Source: Ignavibacteriota bacterium
Lineage (GTDB): Bacteria > Bacteroidota > Ignavibacteria > Ignavibacteriales > Melioribacteraceae
Direction: 5' to 3'
DNA length: 64,000 nucleotides
NCBI GenBank assembly: GCA_016713565.1
Contig: JADJOX010000006.1
Location: 1-64,000 of the forward strand
Position numbers and translations under genes: made by a program. Below the pieces are notes generated by a model, which was not told where the DNA came from, ran no database searches, and saw only the letters and a list, made by a program, of their open reading frames with translations. Positions 32,673-43,403 of the stretch are shown piece after piece; position 1 is the first letter of the stretch, and each line of letters starts with the position of its first letter.

Positions 32673-34166
32673 ATGATAAGAAAATACTTTTTTATTCTGA
32701 TTATTATAAACTGTTTAACACTTACTACTTTTGCGCAAAGCAGTAAAAACATACATCCTTATTCTAATGATTTATTACTTACATTGGGAGTTGGACCAAA
32801 TTACGCTTTAACAGATTATGAAAATTCAAATTTTGGTTTATCGTTTGTCGGCGGTTTGGAATATTATTTACCAACTTCTAATAGAAACGTTTTCGGCTTT
32901 AAATTGAACTTATCGCAAGAGAATATTTCAGGAGATAAAAATTTTCTCGGACTACCTAATACTTACAATACAGATTTTACATCTGCAGGATTGGGAATTA
33001 TCTATTCACATTCCTTTACTAATGTTTTTTGTCCTTTCGTTTCTATTGGCGCCGCATATGATTGGTATACTTTTCAAACAGATGGAGTTAAAAGTATTTA
33101 CTTTAATTATTCTAATGGCGGTGAAAAGAATTCTTTAGTTTATACTGTAAATGGCGGATTTAGGTTTAATGTTTCGAATGGGATTGGAATTTCCGCTGAT
33201 ATTGGTTATAACTATATAGCAAATGACAATTTGGATGCGATTAAAATTGGTGAATTTGAAGACTTTTATTTATGTGCGAACATTGGTATAATCATAAATT
33301 TATTTAATGAAGATATTGATAGTGATGGTGACGGAATTGTTGATTCTAAAGATCTTTGTCCAAGCGAAGCCGAAGATATTGATGGATTTCATGACGAAGA
33401 CGGATGTCCAGACAATGATAATGATGGAGATGGAATTAAAGATGATAATGACCTTTGTCCAAATATCAAAGAAGATTTTGACGGATTTAAGGATGAAGAC
33501 GGTTGTCCCGACGAAGACAATGATAATGACGGTATAAAAGACGCGGATGATTTATGTCAAAACAATAAAGAAGATTTTGATGGATTTCAAGATGAAGACG
33601 GTTGTCCTGATATAGATAATGATAATGATGGAATATTAGATGCCGATGATAAATGTCCAAATGCTCCTGAAACATTTAATGGTTATCAAGATGAAGACGG
33701 TTGCCCTGACGAAGCACCAAAACCTGTAATTATTGAAAAAGAAAAACAACCTGAAGTAAAAGAAAAACCTAAAAAAGTTAAAGAAGAAAAGAAAGAATCA
33801 GTTGATTTAACTAACGTTCCGAGTATTTTTTCTCTTCAAGGCGAATCAACTTTTTCAGCAAATAACTTACAAATAAAGAGTTCCGCAAATAGCAGATTAA
33901 ATGAAATTGCTGAACAAATGAAAAAATATCCTTCCGTTAAGTGGAGAATTGAAGTTCATATTGATAAACAGAATTCTGCCGTGGAAGCATCGTCTATAAC
34001 CAGACAGCAGGCATCTGCAATTTTAAGTTATTTAATATCAAGAGGCGTATCATCCGAAAATCTGCAGGCGGTCGGTCTCGGTGATTCTTCACCTGTTTCA
34101 AACAATAATACGGTTTATGGAAGGATGAAAAATAAACGAGTAATAATTAAACGGTTATCAAATTAG
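32673..34166 (+). CDS. OmpA-family outer-membrane protein with thrombospondin type 3 repeats
   Basis: 497 residues. Signal peptide 'FFILIIINCLTLTTFAQS', then an N-terminal barrel-like domain of about 190 residues ending 'NIGIIINLF'. A run of Asp-rich calcium-binding type 3 repeats follows ('DSDGDGIVDSKDLCP', 'DGDGIKDDNDLCP', 'DNDGIKDADDLCQ', 'DNDGILDADDKCP'), then a Lys/Glu/Pro linker and a C-terminal OmpA-like domain ('IEVHIDKQ', 'SITRQQASAILSYLISRGV', 'GLGDSSPVSNN', 'KNKRVIIKRL'). The peptidoglycan-binding Asp and Arg positions seem kept, though the usual 'GHTD..G....N..LS' is degenerate. Likely anchors the outer membrane to the cell wall. It is followed after 3 bp by a PEGA lipoprotein. 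Confidence 0.9.
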   Translation: MIRKYFFILIIINCLTLTTFAQSSKNIHPYSNDLLLTLGVGPNYALTDYENSNFGLSFVGGLEYYLPTSNRNVFGFKLNLSQENISGDKNFLGLPNTYNTDFTSAGLGIIYSHSFTNVFCPFVSIGAAYDWYTFQTDGVKSIYFNYSNGGEKNSLVYTVNGGFRFNVSNGIGISADIGYNYIANDNLDAIKIGEFEDFYLCANIGIIINLFNEDIDSDGDGIVDSKDLCPSEAEDIDGFHDEDGCPDNDNDGDGIKDDNDLCPNIKEDFDGFKDEDGCPDEDNDNDGIKDADDLCQNNKEDFDGFQDEDGCPDIDNDNDGILDADDKCPNAPETFNGYQDEDGCPDEAPKPVIIEKEKQPEVKEKPKKVKEEKKESVDLTNVPSIFSLQGESTFSANNLQIKSSANSRLNEIAEQMKKYPSVKWRIEVHIDKQNSAVEASSITRQQASAILSYLISRGVSSENLQAVGLGDSSPVSNNNTVYGRMKNKRVIIKRLSN

Positions 34167-34169
34167 ATT

Positions 34170-35636
34170 ATGAGAAACTCATTTATTAAAATTCTTGTCT
34201 TATTTACGATTTTTATTATTGCAAATTCTTGCGTTGAAGATCATGTAATGCCTAAAATCGGTACTGTTTTTATTACATCGGATCCTATTGGAGCAAAAAT
34301 ATTTCTTGATGATGAAGATCAGAATAAGCAAACTCCTGATTCACTGAACAATCTTCTAGAAGGCGAATATAAAATAACATTGAAATTAAATGAATTTAAT
34401 GATACAACTTTTAATATCAATGTGAAGAATCATTCGAATATCTCAGAAAATATTTATTTGAATGAATCTAACCCAAAAGGTAAAATAATTTTAAATTCAA
34501 GTCCGTCTGGAGCGCAGATTTATCTAGATGGAATTAATACAGGTAAAACAACACCAGATACTTTAAAGAATTTAAGAAGAGGCAGTTACAATATTAAATT
34601 AAAATTAAGTCTGTATGATGACTCTGATTTCCAAGTAGAATTGAATAAAGATCAAACAATTAGCAAAAATACACAAATGTTAGTTGCCGGCACTTCTTCA
34701 AGTTTAGCCATAACTTCTAATCCGTCAGGAGCAACAATTACCATAAATGATGAAGCAATTAATAAGACAACACCTTATACTTTGAAACCAATTAGTTCAG
34801 GCACATATAAAATAAAACTATCATTAGTAAACTATAGAGACACAACAGTAACTGTAAGTGTTTCATCCGGTGAAGCTAAAACGGCAAATATTAACCTTAC
34901 TCTTTATGAACCAAGAGGAAGTATTTCTCTTACATCAAATCCTACGAATGCTGCAATTTTTATTGATGGAACAAATACTAATTTGTTTACGCCTAATAAA
35001 TTATCAAAGCTTGAAGCCGGTCAATATGAAATCACATTAAAATATTTGGGATACTATGATACAACATTTACGGTAAACGTAAACAGAGATCAGAATACTA
35101 CAGTTCCAATAGTCAATATGCAGTTTTTACCTGAAATAGGTGATTTTAAAATAAACTCTGATCCTGTTGGTGCTGATATTTATGTCGATGGTTTAAGCAC
35201 GGGATTTTCTACTCCTCATACTTTTGTAACATTACTTGTAAAAGAATACAGTGTTACTTTGAAATTGAAAGATTTTGCTGATACGACAATAAATTTTGAT
35301 TTAATTAAAGATAATGTTGTTGATCTTGGAACTGTTTATTTAAGAGATATCGTTCCAGCAGTTGATGTCATAATTGATTATAAAATAAATTCAAATCAAC
35401 AATTGGTGTTCTCGTTTATATTTAATCAGGATATTAAATTAACTTCTATTTCCGCCGAAGATCCAAACGGTACTACTTGGCCGCAAAGTTTTAATGAATT
35501 GGTGCCAAAAGGCAGAGTTAAAGATATTATTTACCCTGAAAAAATAAACGGTAAATGGAAGTTTACGATTTCAGGTAATAAAACCGGCGGTAGGAAAGCT
35601 GATTTTGAGATTAGCGAAGAAGTTACAGTTCAATAA
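34170..35636 (+). CDS. PEGA-repeat lipoprotein
   Basis: 488 residues. Signal peptide with lipobox 'IIANSC' (Cys near 21) predicts a lipoprotein. Five PEGA domains follow in tandem, each with 'SDPIGAKIFLDDEDQ', 'SSPSGAQIYLDGINTG', 'SNPSGATITINDEA', 'SNPTNAAIFIDGTNT' or 'SDPVGADIYVDGLST', and then 'TP--L--L-xGxYxIxLKLxxYxD'. The last 90 residues form a different beta-rich domain (from 'VDVIIDYKINSNQQ'). PEGA units are thought to bind cell-surface or wall polymers. The 3-bp gap to the OmpA-like gene indicates one operon; together they look like an outer-surface scaffold. Confidence 0.9.
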   Translation: MRNSFIKILVLFTIFIIANSCVEDHVMPKIGTVFITSDPIGAKIFLDDEDQNKQTPDSLNNLLEGEYKITLKLNEFNDTTFNINVKNHSNISENIYLNESNPKGKIILNSSPSGAQIYLDGINTGKTTPDTLKNLRRGSYNIKLKLSLYDDSDFQVELNKDQTISKNTQMLVAGTSSSLAITSNPSGATITINDEAINKTTPYTLKPISSGTYKIKLSLVNYRDTTVTVSVSSGEAKTANINLTLYEPRGSISLTSNPTNAAIFIDGTNTNLFTPNKLSKLEAGQYEITLKYLGYYDTTFTVNVNRDQNTTVPIVNMQFLPEIGDFKINSDPVGADIYVDGLSTGFSTPHTFVTLLVKEYSVTLKLKDFADTTINFDLIKDNVVDLGTVYLRDIVPAVDVIIDYKINSNQQLVFSFIFNQDIKLTSISAEDPNGTTWPQSFNELVPKGRVKDIIYPEKINGKWKFTISGNKTGGRKADFEISEEVTVQ

Positions 35637-35748
35637 TTAAAATTTTGGAAAATATTTTTGCCTAAAAGCAATAAACATATTTATTATTTTTCGGTGAAAA
35701 AACATAATCATTAAAAAGAAAATTTAATTTAATGGAATAAAACAAATT

Positions 35749-35822
35749 CGGAACGTAGCGCAGTCCGGTAGCGTACTTGAATGGGGTTCAAGGGGTCGCG
35801 GGTTCAAATCCCGCCGTTCCGA
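35749..35822 (+). tRNA. tRNA-Pro(GGG)
   Basis: A 74-nt cloverleaf. The acceptor stem CGGAACG/CGTTCCG pairs 35749-35755 with 35815-35821, and the discriminator is A at 35822. The D arm reads GTAGCGCAGTCCGGTAGC-like. The anticodon stem is CTTGA/TCAAG with loop ATGGGGT, giving anticodon GGG. The T arm is GCGGGTTCAAATCCCGC. CCA is not encoded. Followed 29 nt later by the purF frame. Confidence 0.97.
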
Positions 35823-35851
35823 CTCATAAACTCTTCATAAAACAAAAACAA

Positions 35852-37342
35852 TTGAGATCAAAATTGAATAACGATAAACCACAATGCCATTGCGGTATTT
35901 TTGGAATTTTTGGTATTGAAAACCCGGCTATTTATACTTATTACGGATTGCACGCACTTCAACATAGAGGGCAGGAAGCTTCTGGAATTATTACTGCGTC
36001 AACTACTTCAAATCAGAAAACAAAATTCAATATTCATAAAGGTATTGGCTTAGTTTCTGAAGTATTTTCAGATTCTGAAATATTTGAAAAGAAACTAAAT
36101 GGTTTCGCGGCGGTTGGTCATAATAGATATTCTACGACGGGTGCTTCCGATTCTTTTAAAAATATTCAGCCCTTTACCGTTAATTATCGAATGGGAAACT
36201 TGGCAATTGCGCATAACGGTCAATTGACAAATTCTGATAAAATTAGAAGTGAGCTTATTGATGAAGGAGCAATATTTCAAACGACAAGCGATACAGAAGT
36301 TATTCTTCATTTAATTGCACGCTGTAAATTAGAATCACAAATTGAACAAGTAATTGAAGCACTTAGAAAAGTTGAAGGAGCTTTTTCGGTAATTATTTTA
36401 ACGGATGATAAATTAATTGCCGCACGGGATCCAAACGGTTTTAGACCTTTAGCCCTAGGCAAGATAAATGATTCTTTCGTAATTGCTTCGGAAACTTGTG
36501 CTTTTGATATTAATGATATAGAATATATTAGAGATGTTGAACCCGGTGAACTTTTGGTAATTGACATTAATACGAAAAATCTAGATGATATAAAATCATA
36601 TAAACTAAATGAAAAATCGGTAAGTAAAAAACATTGTGTTTTTGAATTTATTTATTTTTCAAGACCTGACAGTAGAATATTCGGTTCTAATGTAGACAAA
36701 ATTAGAAGAAAATTGGGCAAAGTGCTTGCAAATCATCATCCGGTTTATCCTGATAATCCTGATGAAAAAGTTATTGTGATTAGTGTTCCGGATAGTTCTA
36801 ATACTGTGGCAATTGGCTATCAAACACAATTAGAAAAAATGGGAATTCGTTCAAAACATGAAATTGGATTGATAAGGAGTCATTATATAGGCAGAACTTT
36901 TATTCTACCCGGACAAGGCAAAAGGGAAGTTGGCGTTAGAATTAAATTTAATACCGTAAAAGGTGTGCTTGAAGATAAAAAGGTTGTATTAATTGACGAT
37001 TCAATTGTTAGAGGAACAACCTCTAAACAATTGATTAAATTGATAAGAGATGCCGGAGCACGCTCAATTCATGTAAGGATTTCTTCGCCACCAATTCTTC
37101 ATCCTTGTTATTACGGCATGGATTTTCCTTCTGAGGAAGAATTGATCGCTAACAAATTCAACGGGAATATTAAAGAAATAGAAAAATATCTTGGCGTTGA
37201 ATCATTAAATTATATGTCGTTAGATCAAATGTTGGAAGCAATGGTTGATCATAAACCGGAAGATTTTTGTACTGCTTGCTTTTCAGGTAATTACCCCGTT
37301 TCGGTAAATACAAATTTCGAAAAGTCAGCCTATGAAATTTAA
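35852..37342 (+). CDS. purF: Amidophosphoribosyltransferase
   Basis: First committed step of purine synthesis: PRPP plus glutamine to phosphoribosylamine. The N-terminal Ntn glutaminase starts at the Cys of 'CHCGIFGIFG', 9-13 residues after the start, so a short propeptide is removed as in B. subtilis PurF. 'YGLHALQHRGQEASGI', 'GHNRYSTTG' and 'HNGQLTN' follow. The PRPP loop is 'VVLIDDSIVRGTTSKQL'. Cysteines in 'CVFEFIYFSRPDS', 'HPCYYGMDFPS' and 'DFCTACFSGNYP' fit the 4Fe-4S type. The ATG at 35777 is inside the tRNA and is not the start; TTG at 35852 or 35864 is. The last 11 bases overlap the protease gene. Confidence 0.95.
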   Translation: MRSKLNNDKPQCHCGIFGIFGIENPAIYTYYGLHALQHRGQEASGIITASTTSNQKTKFNIHKGIGLVSEVFSDSEIFEKKLNGFAAVGHNRYSTTGASDSFKNIQPFTVNYRMGNLAIAHNGQLTNSDKIRSELIDEGAIFQTTSDTEVILHLIARCKLESQIEQVIEALRKVEGAFSVIILTDDKLIAARDPNGFRPLALGKINDSFVIASETCAFDINDIEYIRDVEPGELLVIDINTKNLDDIKSYKLNEKSVSKKHCVFEFIYFSRPDSRIFGSNVDKIRRKLGKVLANHHPVYPDNPDEKVIVISVPDSSNTVAIGYQTQLEKMGIRSKHEIGLIRSHYIGRTFILPGQGKREVGVRIKFNTVKGVLEDKKVVLIDDSIVRGTTSKQLIKLIRDAGARSIHVRISSPPILHPCYYGMDFPSEEELIANKFNGNIKEIEKYLGVESLNYMSLDQMLEAMVDHKPEDFCTACFSGNYPVSVNTNFEKSAYEI

Positions 37343-40300
37343 AATTATAGTAATAATTGTATTTTCAGTAAATACTATAATTTTTTCGCAGGCAAAGTAT
37401 TTTATTAAATTTAATAGTAATTTGTCCGTTACCGAATGTGAATCCATTATTGAACAAAAATTTTATGTGAATAGTTTAGCCAAACGTTCAAAGCAGTTTT
37501 ATTATTCTTTGGCTAAAAATACAACAACCGTCTAATCTAAATTTGATAATATTTTTATTGTAGATTTTTCACCCGATCAAAATAATCTCCTCATTGATTT
37601 TCGGAACGATCCTTCTGTAGTATTTCTTCAGCAATCCTTAATTTACAAAATTGACACATTACCTAGCGATTCACTTTTTTCCGAACAATGGGGTTTACAA
37701 AATATTGGAGCTGAAAAAGCATGGGATTTAATACCGCAAAATGCTGAAAAAATTATTCTTGCAATTATTGATACCGGAATCGATTATTTTCATCCGGATT
37801 TGAAAGATCAGTTTTTTGTTAATCCGCATGAAACCGGTATTGATAATCAAGGCAATGATAAATCTACAAACGGAATTGACGATGACGGTAATGGATTCAT
37901 TGATGATTTTTCTGGATGGGATTTTGTAAATAAAGTAAATTTAATTTCAAATTCCGCAAATAGTGATTTTTTTGATTGGGATAACGACCCAATTGATGAA
38001 AACGGTCATGGAACAAATGTAGCTGGAATTATTGGAGCACGACATAATTCAATAGGAATAGCCGGAGTTAATCAAAATATACAAATATTAAATTTGCGCG
38101 CGTTCGATAAAAATGGGAACGGTGACGAAGATGACGTAGCTTCAGCTATTATTTATGCGGTTAATATGGGTGCAAAAATCATCAATATGAGCTGGGGAGA
38201 TTCAGAATATTCTCAAATTTTAAAAGATGTAATTGACTACGCTGATTCGAAAGGAGTTGTTTTAGTAGCTAGTTCAGGCAACAGTGGTTCTGACCTTCCA
38301 CATTTTCCATCAGGTTTCAATAATGTAATTAGTGTCGGTGCAATTCAAAAAAATGAAACGCTTGCCGGATTTTCCAACTTTGGCTCTTCAATTGATTTAG
38401 TAGCGCCGGGTTCACAGATTATAACAACAGATCTAAACAATTCATACAAAAATGTAAGTGGAACTTCAGCCTCAGCGCCGTTTGTTAGTGCTTCAGCTTC
38501 AATCCTATTATCTTACAATAGTTTTTCAAGTGAAGAAGTAAAACAAATTTTAAAGACTACCGCTAAGGATTTGGGAAATTTAGGATGGGATGAAAAATAT
38601 GGAGCAGGAAACTTAAATCTTAGCAATGCCTTAAGCTTGCTTTTACCTTCTGAGTTTAAGATAAATTTCCCTGAGAATGATTACTGCACAAATTCAAATG
38701 AACTTACAATAAACATTACTTGCATTTCACCTTTGTTTAAAAATTACAAAATACAATATGGAATCGGATTTAATCCCTTAAATTGGAATGATATCGATAT
38801 AGAAAATAATGAATATCAAGTTTTGAATGAAAATATCCATACACTTAACCTTAAAGAACTAATTGATACAGTTTACACAATTAGGCTAATTGTAAATACA
38901 AGTAATGAAAGAACTTTCGAAGAACGTTCCAGTTTCGTTATTGATAGAACAAAACCAAAGATCATTTCTTATTTCATTTCTCCGGCATTGTTAAATGATA
39001 ACGAAACAATACAAGCATCAATAATAACGGATGATAAAACAACCGCGCAGATTTTTTATAGAAAAAAAAACAGTGATGAAAAATTCAATTCAATCTATTT
39101 GGATAACTTTTCTTCCGAAATTAAAATAATTTCGCAAAAACATCACGGTTTTCTTCCGAACGATATTATTCAAAATCCATTCGAAATCGAATTTTATTTT
39201 GTATTAACCAACCAAGCAGGATTGGAGTATTCTTTATTCAACAACGATAATTATTTTACAATTGAAAGTTCACTTGAAAAAAATACATTACTATTAAATA
39301 AAAAACCGTATTCGCTTCCGATAGGTAGAATTTTCCCTGAACAAATTAATTTTTTTGAATATAGATAATAATTATGTGTTCATTAATGAAAATACATCTC
39401 CAGCCGATTTAAGTATATATAAGTTTGAAAACGGACAATTTGTAAAAACCAAGACTTTGAAAAACAGAATTCCGGTTTCATTTGGAAATTTCAATAACGA
39501 TGAAACAAATGATATTTTAAGTCTATTTGTTAAAAACGGTTATATAGAAACACAGACTGAAACAGATAAAATTGAATTTAAAAATGTTTTTGCCGATTCA
39601 ACACAAAATTTTTGGCCGGCAAATGTCGAAGATTTAGATAAAGATCAAAAAACAGAAATAATTGCGTTTTCAAGCGATTCAACCTTTTCAATATGGGAAG
39701 TTCAAAATGATTATAGTATGATTCTTGAAAAAGAACTTAAGATTTTTAATACAAATCAATCGACAATTTCTAACGCAAGTTTTAGAAATAATCAAGCGAT
39801 AGTTGGAGATTTTGATTCAGATGGAAAAAATGAAATTTTAATTTCGGATAATTTCGGCAGAATGCTTTTTTACGAAATAGCGAATGATAAAAGTTATAAA
39901 AATGATTTCATTTTGGAAAATCACTTTAATTTGGAAGCCAACTGTCAAATAGCAAAAGGAGATTTTAACGGAGATGGAATTTTGGATTTCTGCATACATA
40001 CAAAGTTTGAAGATGATTCTTTTATTAATCCGATTTCCAATTTAACGGTTTATTCAATTATACAAGGCAATTTAGAAATTCTTTTTGAAAAAATGTTAAT
40101 TACTACCGATGAAATTACAAAAGGAATTTCTGATAAATCATATTCATCATTGAGGCTGAAAGATTTGACCGGAGATAGTAAAGAAGAAATCATAGTTTCT
40201 CAAAATCCGAATCTCTATATTTTTGAATATGAAATTGATATGCCAAGGTTACTGTTTTATCAAAATAACGTAAATTCACAGTCAATATTTATTGGTGATC

Positions 40301-41526
40301 TTGACGGTAATTCCGTAAATGATATTGGAATTCCGAATGAAGGAGAATTATTTTTTAAAGAAATTGAAAACATTTTTACGCTACCAACTCCGGTAATTAC
40401 GGATTTTTATAATTACGATTCGAGTAAAAACTTTATTCAGTGGCAGAACAATGATTTTATGGTAAAAATTTATAAAGGAAATTCAAATAATGATTTAGTT
40501 CTTTATGATTCTACTTCTGCAAACTATTTTATTGATTCTATTAAAACACAAAGTATAAATTATTATGCAGTTGAATATTGGGATAAAAATGACTTTAAAG
40601 TTTCTTCAAAAAGTAAAATTATTGAATTAGTTTCGCATGCTCCTGGAGTTCTTGAAAAAATAAATGTTAAAAACAAAAATAGTATTGAGATATTATTTTC
40701 ACTTCCGTTAAATCAAAATTCGGTTAAATTGAACAACTTGTCAATTGATGATATTTTTCCGAATTCAATTGTTTTCAATTCTGAAAATAGCTTTATAATT
40801 TACACAAAAAATGAGCTGCAAAATGGAACTCATAAATTCAAATTTGTAAAAATAAGAGACATTTATAATTCTCCTTTTTATACTGAATCAGAGAACTTTC
40901 TAGTAAATTCGGAAAGTATTGAAGAAAACAAATTATTTATTCAAAACTATAAACTTTTGGATAATTTTAATATTTCAATTACATTTAATCTTAATTTAGA
41001 TACGGTAACTGTTTTAAATAAAAACAATTATAGTATATCTCCTAATAATTTAGTTAATAGTATAAATTTTCAAAAAGGATTGAAAAACTCAATTATTATT
41101 ACTGTCAAAAAACCCGTTGGAGCCATAGGCAAAGAAAGTATATTAACTTTAACCAATATTTTATCTTCAAAAGAAACGGGAAATATTGGTTTGAAAGAAA
41201 ATTCCGGCGGTCAAATATTCATTTCCGGTAATGCTGAAAATTTAAACGATGTTTTTGTTTACCCAAACCCAGTTAAACTAAATGATAATAATCAAATAAC
41301 TTTTGCTAATTTAACTCAAAATACAGAAATTTATGTCTTTTCTTTAAGTGGAGAGCTTCAGATAAAATTGATAAAAGATGATGGCGACGGCGGGATTTCG
41401 TGGAATTTAATAAATTTGGAAAATGAAACAATTTCTTCAGGCATATATTTTTACAAAATAATTTCATTTGATTCAGATGGAAATAAAAAAGAAACAAAAA
41501 TGAATAAATTTGCGGTGATTAAATAA
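37332..41526 (+). pseudogene. Subtilisin-like (S8) T9SS serine protease, split by a stop and a T7 frameshift
   Basis: A single long gene in three pieces. Piece 1 (from ATG 37332) has a signal peptide 'IVIIVFSVNTIIFSQA' and propeptide start, then an in-frame TAA at 37533-37535. The same frame then continues through the S8 domain: Asp in 'IIDTGIDYFHPDL' (codon 147), His in 'NGHGTNVAGIIGA' (226), 'ASSGNSG', and Ser in 'GTSASAPFV' (379). At T7 (39350-39356) it shifts frame; with six T it reads on as 'INFLNIDNNYVFINEN'. The last part has FG-GAP/VCBS-like repeats ('GDFDSDGKNEIL', 'GDFNGDGILDF') and a T9SS tail ('VYPNPVKLNDNN' to 'KFAVIK'). About 1,397 codons in all. Either decayed or affected by two sequence errors; phase variation at T7 is also possible. 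Confidence 0.85.
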
Positions 41527-41527
41527 A

Positions 41528-42088
41528 ATGAAAATTGAATTTAATAAAATTCATACTGTTTCAAATTATATAAGTTTTATAAGACTATTCCTCGCGATCC
41601 CAATTTTTTATTTTGTCAGCAATATTGATAAAATAAACGGAGCCCGAACTTATTTGATATCTTTGTATTTGTTTGCTTATTTAACAGATATTTTGGATGG
41701 ATATTTCGCTAGGAAATTAAATGAAATTTCTGAACTAGGAAAGATTATTGATCCTTTCGCGGATAAATTTCTTGTAATAATGATCGTAATATTTTATTAT
41801 AACTATGATCTGATTCCACAATTATATTTCTGGGTAATTATTTTAAGAGATTTGTTTATTTTTACCGGCGGAATTTTTGTTTCTAAAAAAATTGGATCTG
41901 TGTTGCCTTCTAATTATTTAGGAAAATTTACGGTACTTTTAATCGGAATTTTTCTCATTATAGTTACGTTGGGTTACAAATCATCAGATTTATTATATCA
42001 AATATTTTACTTTATTACTATTTTACTAAGCATACTATCTGTAATAGTTTATGCTGTAAGAGGTTATAAAGAAATTAATAAGGCTTAA
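41528..42088 (+). CDS. pgsA: CDP-diacylglycerol-glycerol-3-phosphate 3-phosphatidyltransferase
   Basis: 186 residues, a membrane enzyme of phosphatidylglycerol synthesis. The CDP-alcohol phosphotransferase motif D-x2-DG-x2-AR-x8-G-x3-D-x3-D is intact in 'DILDGYFARKLNEISELGKI' followed by 'IDPFADK'. Five to six hydrophobic helices follow the usual spacing. The start is one base after the protease stop. It could in principle be a different CDP-alcohol transferase, but length and N-terminus ('NYISFIRLFLAIPIFY') fit PgsA. Confidence 0.9.
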   Translation: MKIEFNKIHTVSNYISFIRLFLAIPIFYFVSNIDKINGARTYLISLYLFAYLTDILDGYFARKLNEISELGKIIDPFADKFLVIMIVIFYYNYDLIPQLYFWVIILRDLFIFTGGIFVSKKIGSVLPSNYLGKFTVLLIGIFLIIVTLGYKSSDLLYQIFYFITILLSILSVIVYAVRGYKEINKA

Positions 42089-42089
42089 A

Positions 42090-43028
42090 ATGAATTTATT
42101 TAAAAACTTAAACTTAGGCAAATTAAAGAATGGATTGACCAAGACCCGGGAAAAAATATTTAACAGTATTTCCGAAACTATCAGCGGAAAAGCAATAATT
42201 GATGAAGAAGTATTGGATGAACTTGAAGAAGTTTTGATAACAAGTGATATTGGAATGGATACAGCTGAACGAGTAATTGAAGCCGCAAGAAAATCATTAA
42301 AAAGTGAAAAGGAAAGATCGGAAGAAAAAATAATCTCAATCATTAAAAATGAATTAATAAAATCTCTTGATGAACATAATAAATACAAAAGTGAATTTGA
42401 ACAAATCGAAAAATTCAAGCCTTTTGTGATTTTAATTGTCGGTGTTAACGGAGCAGGTAAAACAACAACTATTGGAAAACTAGCCAGAAATTATAAAAGC
42501 GCTGGTTTGCGCGTAGTTATTGGATCTGCTGATACATTTAGAGCCGCCGCAAATGAGCAACTGGAAATTTGGGCAAAAAGAGCCGGCGTTGATTTAATTC
42601 AAAGGGAGCACGGTTCAGATCCAAGTGCGGTTGCTTATGATACCTTGATTTCGGCCAAACAAAGTAACGCGGATATTGTAATTATAGATACAGCCGGAAG
42701 ATTGCATACAAAAACAAACTTAATGGATGAACTTAAAAAAATTAAAAGAGTTTTGACCAAAGTTTTAGATTACGCGCCAAATGAAATCTTCTTGGTAATT
42801 GACGGAAATACTGGGCAAAATGGTTTAGTTCAAGCTCAAGAATTTTCAAAAGCAACTGATTTAACCGGCTTGATTATTACTAAACTTGATGGGACCGCAA
42901 AAGGAGGCATTGTTTTTCAAATTACATCTGAACAAAAAATCCCTGTAAAATATATTGGAGTAGGTGAAGGAATTGAAGATCTGCAAACTTTTGATTCAAA
43001 AGAATTTGTTAACGCTATCTTTGGTTAG
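42090..43028 (+). CDS. ftsY: Signal recognition particle receptor FtsY
   Basis: 312 residues. SRP-receptor GTPase that docks ribosome-SRP complexes at the membrane. The N domain (residues 1-90, 'EEVLDELEEVLITSDIGMDTAERV') is followed by the G domain: 'GVNGAGKTTTIGKLA' (P-loop), 'DTFRAAANEQL', 'DTAGRLHTKTNLMDEL', 'TKLDGTAKGG' and 'GVGEGIEDLQTF'. It lacks the long acidic A domain of E. coli FtsY, as is usual in Bacteroidota. The start is one base after the pgsA stop. Confidence 0.96.
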   Translation: MNLFKNLNLGKLKNGLTKTREKIFNSISETISGKAIIDEEVLDELEEVLITSDIGMDTAERVIEAARKSLKSEKERSEEKIISIIKNELIKSLDEHNKYKSEFEQIEKFKPFVILIVGVNGAGKTTTIGKLARNYKSAGLRVVIGSADTFRAAANEQLEIWAKRAGVDLIQREHGSDPSAVAYDTLISAKQSNADIVIIDTAGRLHTKTNLMDELKKIKRVLTKVLDYAPNEIFLVIDGNTGQNGLVQAQEFSKATDLTGLIITKLDGTAKGGIVFQITSEQKIPVKYIGVGEGIEDLQTFDSKEFVNAIFG

Positions 43029-43403
43029 ATATTAAGTAATCCAAAAATATCTCGTTAATATAAGGCTAATTTTTTATTTCTAACTTTTCCATGACAAACA
43101 AAAATAAATCCACTTATTAAACTTTTTAAAGTATCTCACTCCACAAATTTCGTAAATATTTACGATATGGTCTTTACATCTCAAAGAAGATGTTAATTGG
43201 AATTTTCCGTTAAGATTTTTCGGTACTGAATTAAGTTATTTACATTCAATTAAATATTCGTTGATAATAAATCAGTTGAAGTTTATGCATTGAATTTTAA
43301 TATATCACCATTAACCGATTCATATTTTTCGCAATTTGGTATACAGTAATTTATATCGAATGAATATGATTATATCCAAATATTTAATGAAGAGGAAGAT
43401 ATT
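43029..43403. other. Intergenic stretch, probable 5' part of a decayed gene
   Basis: AT-rich with stops in all frames. Toward the end, 'PLTDSYFSQFGIQ' and 'SNEYDYIQIFNEEED' can be read in plus-strand frames that lead toward the short frame at 43404, so a broken gene may occupy about 43190-43592. No RNA or promoter motif is recognisable. Confidence 0.35.

Noticed and set aside
33307..33675. Plus- and minus-strand short frames in the Asp-rich repeat region
   Set aside because: They result from the GAT/GAC-rich calcium-binding repeats read out of frame.
35777..35851. ATG-initiated extension of purF into the tRNA-Pro gene
   Set aside because: The extra residues are the translation of the tRNA itself; a TTG at 35852 or 35864 places the catalytic Cys 9-13 residues from the start as in known PurF proteins.
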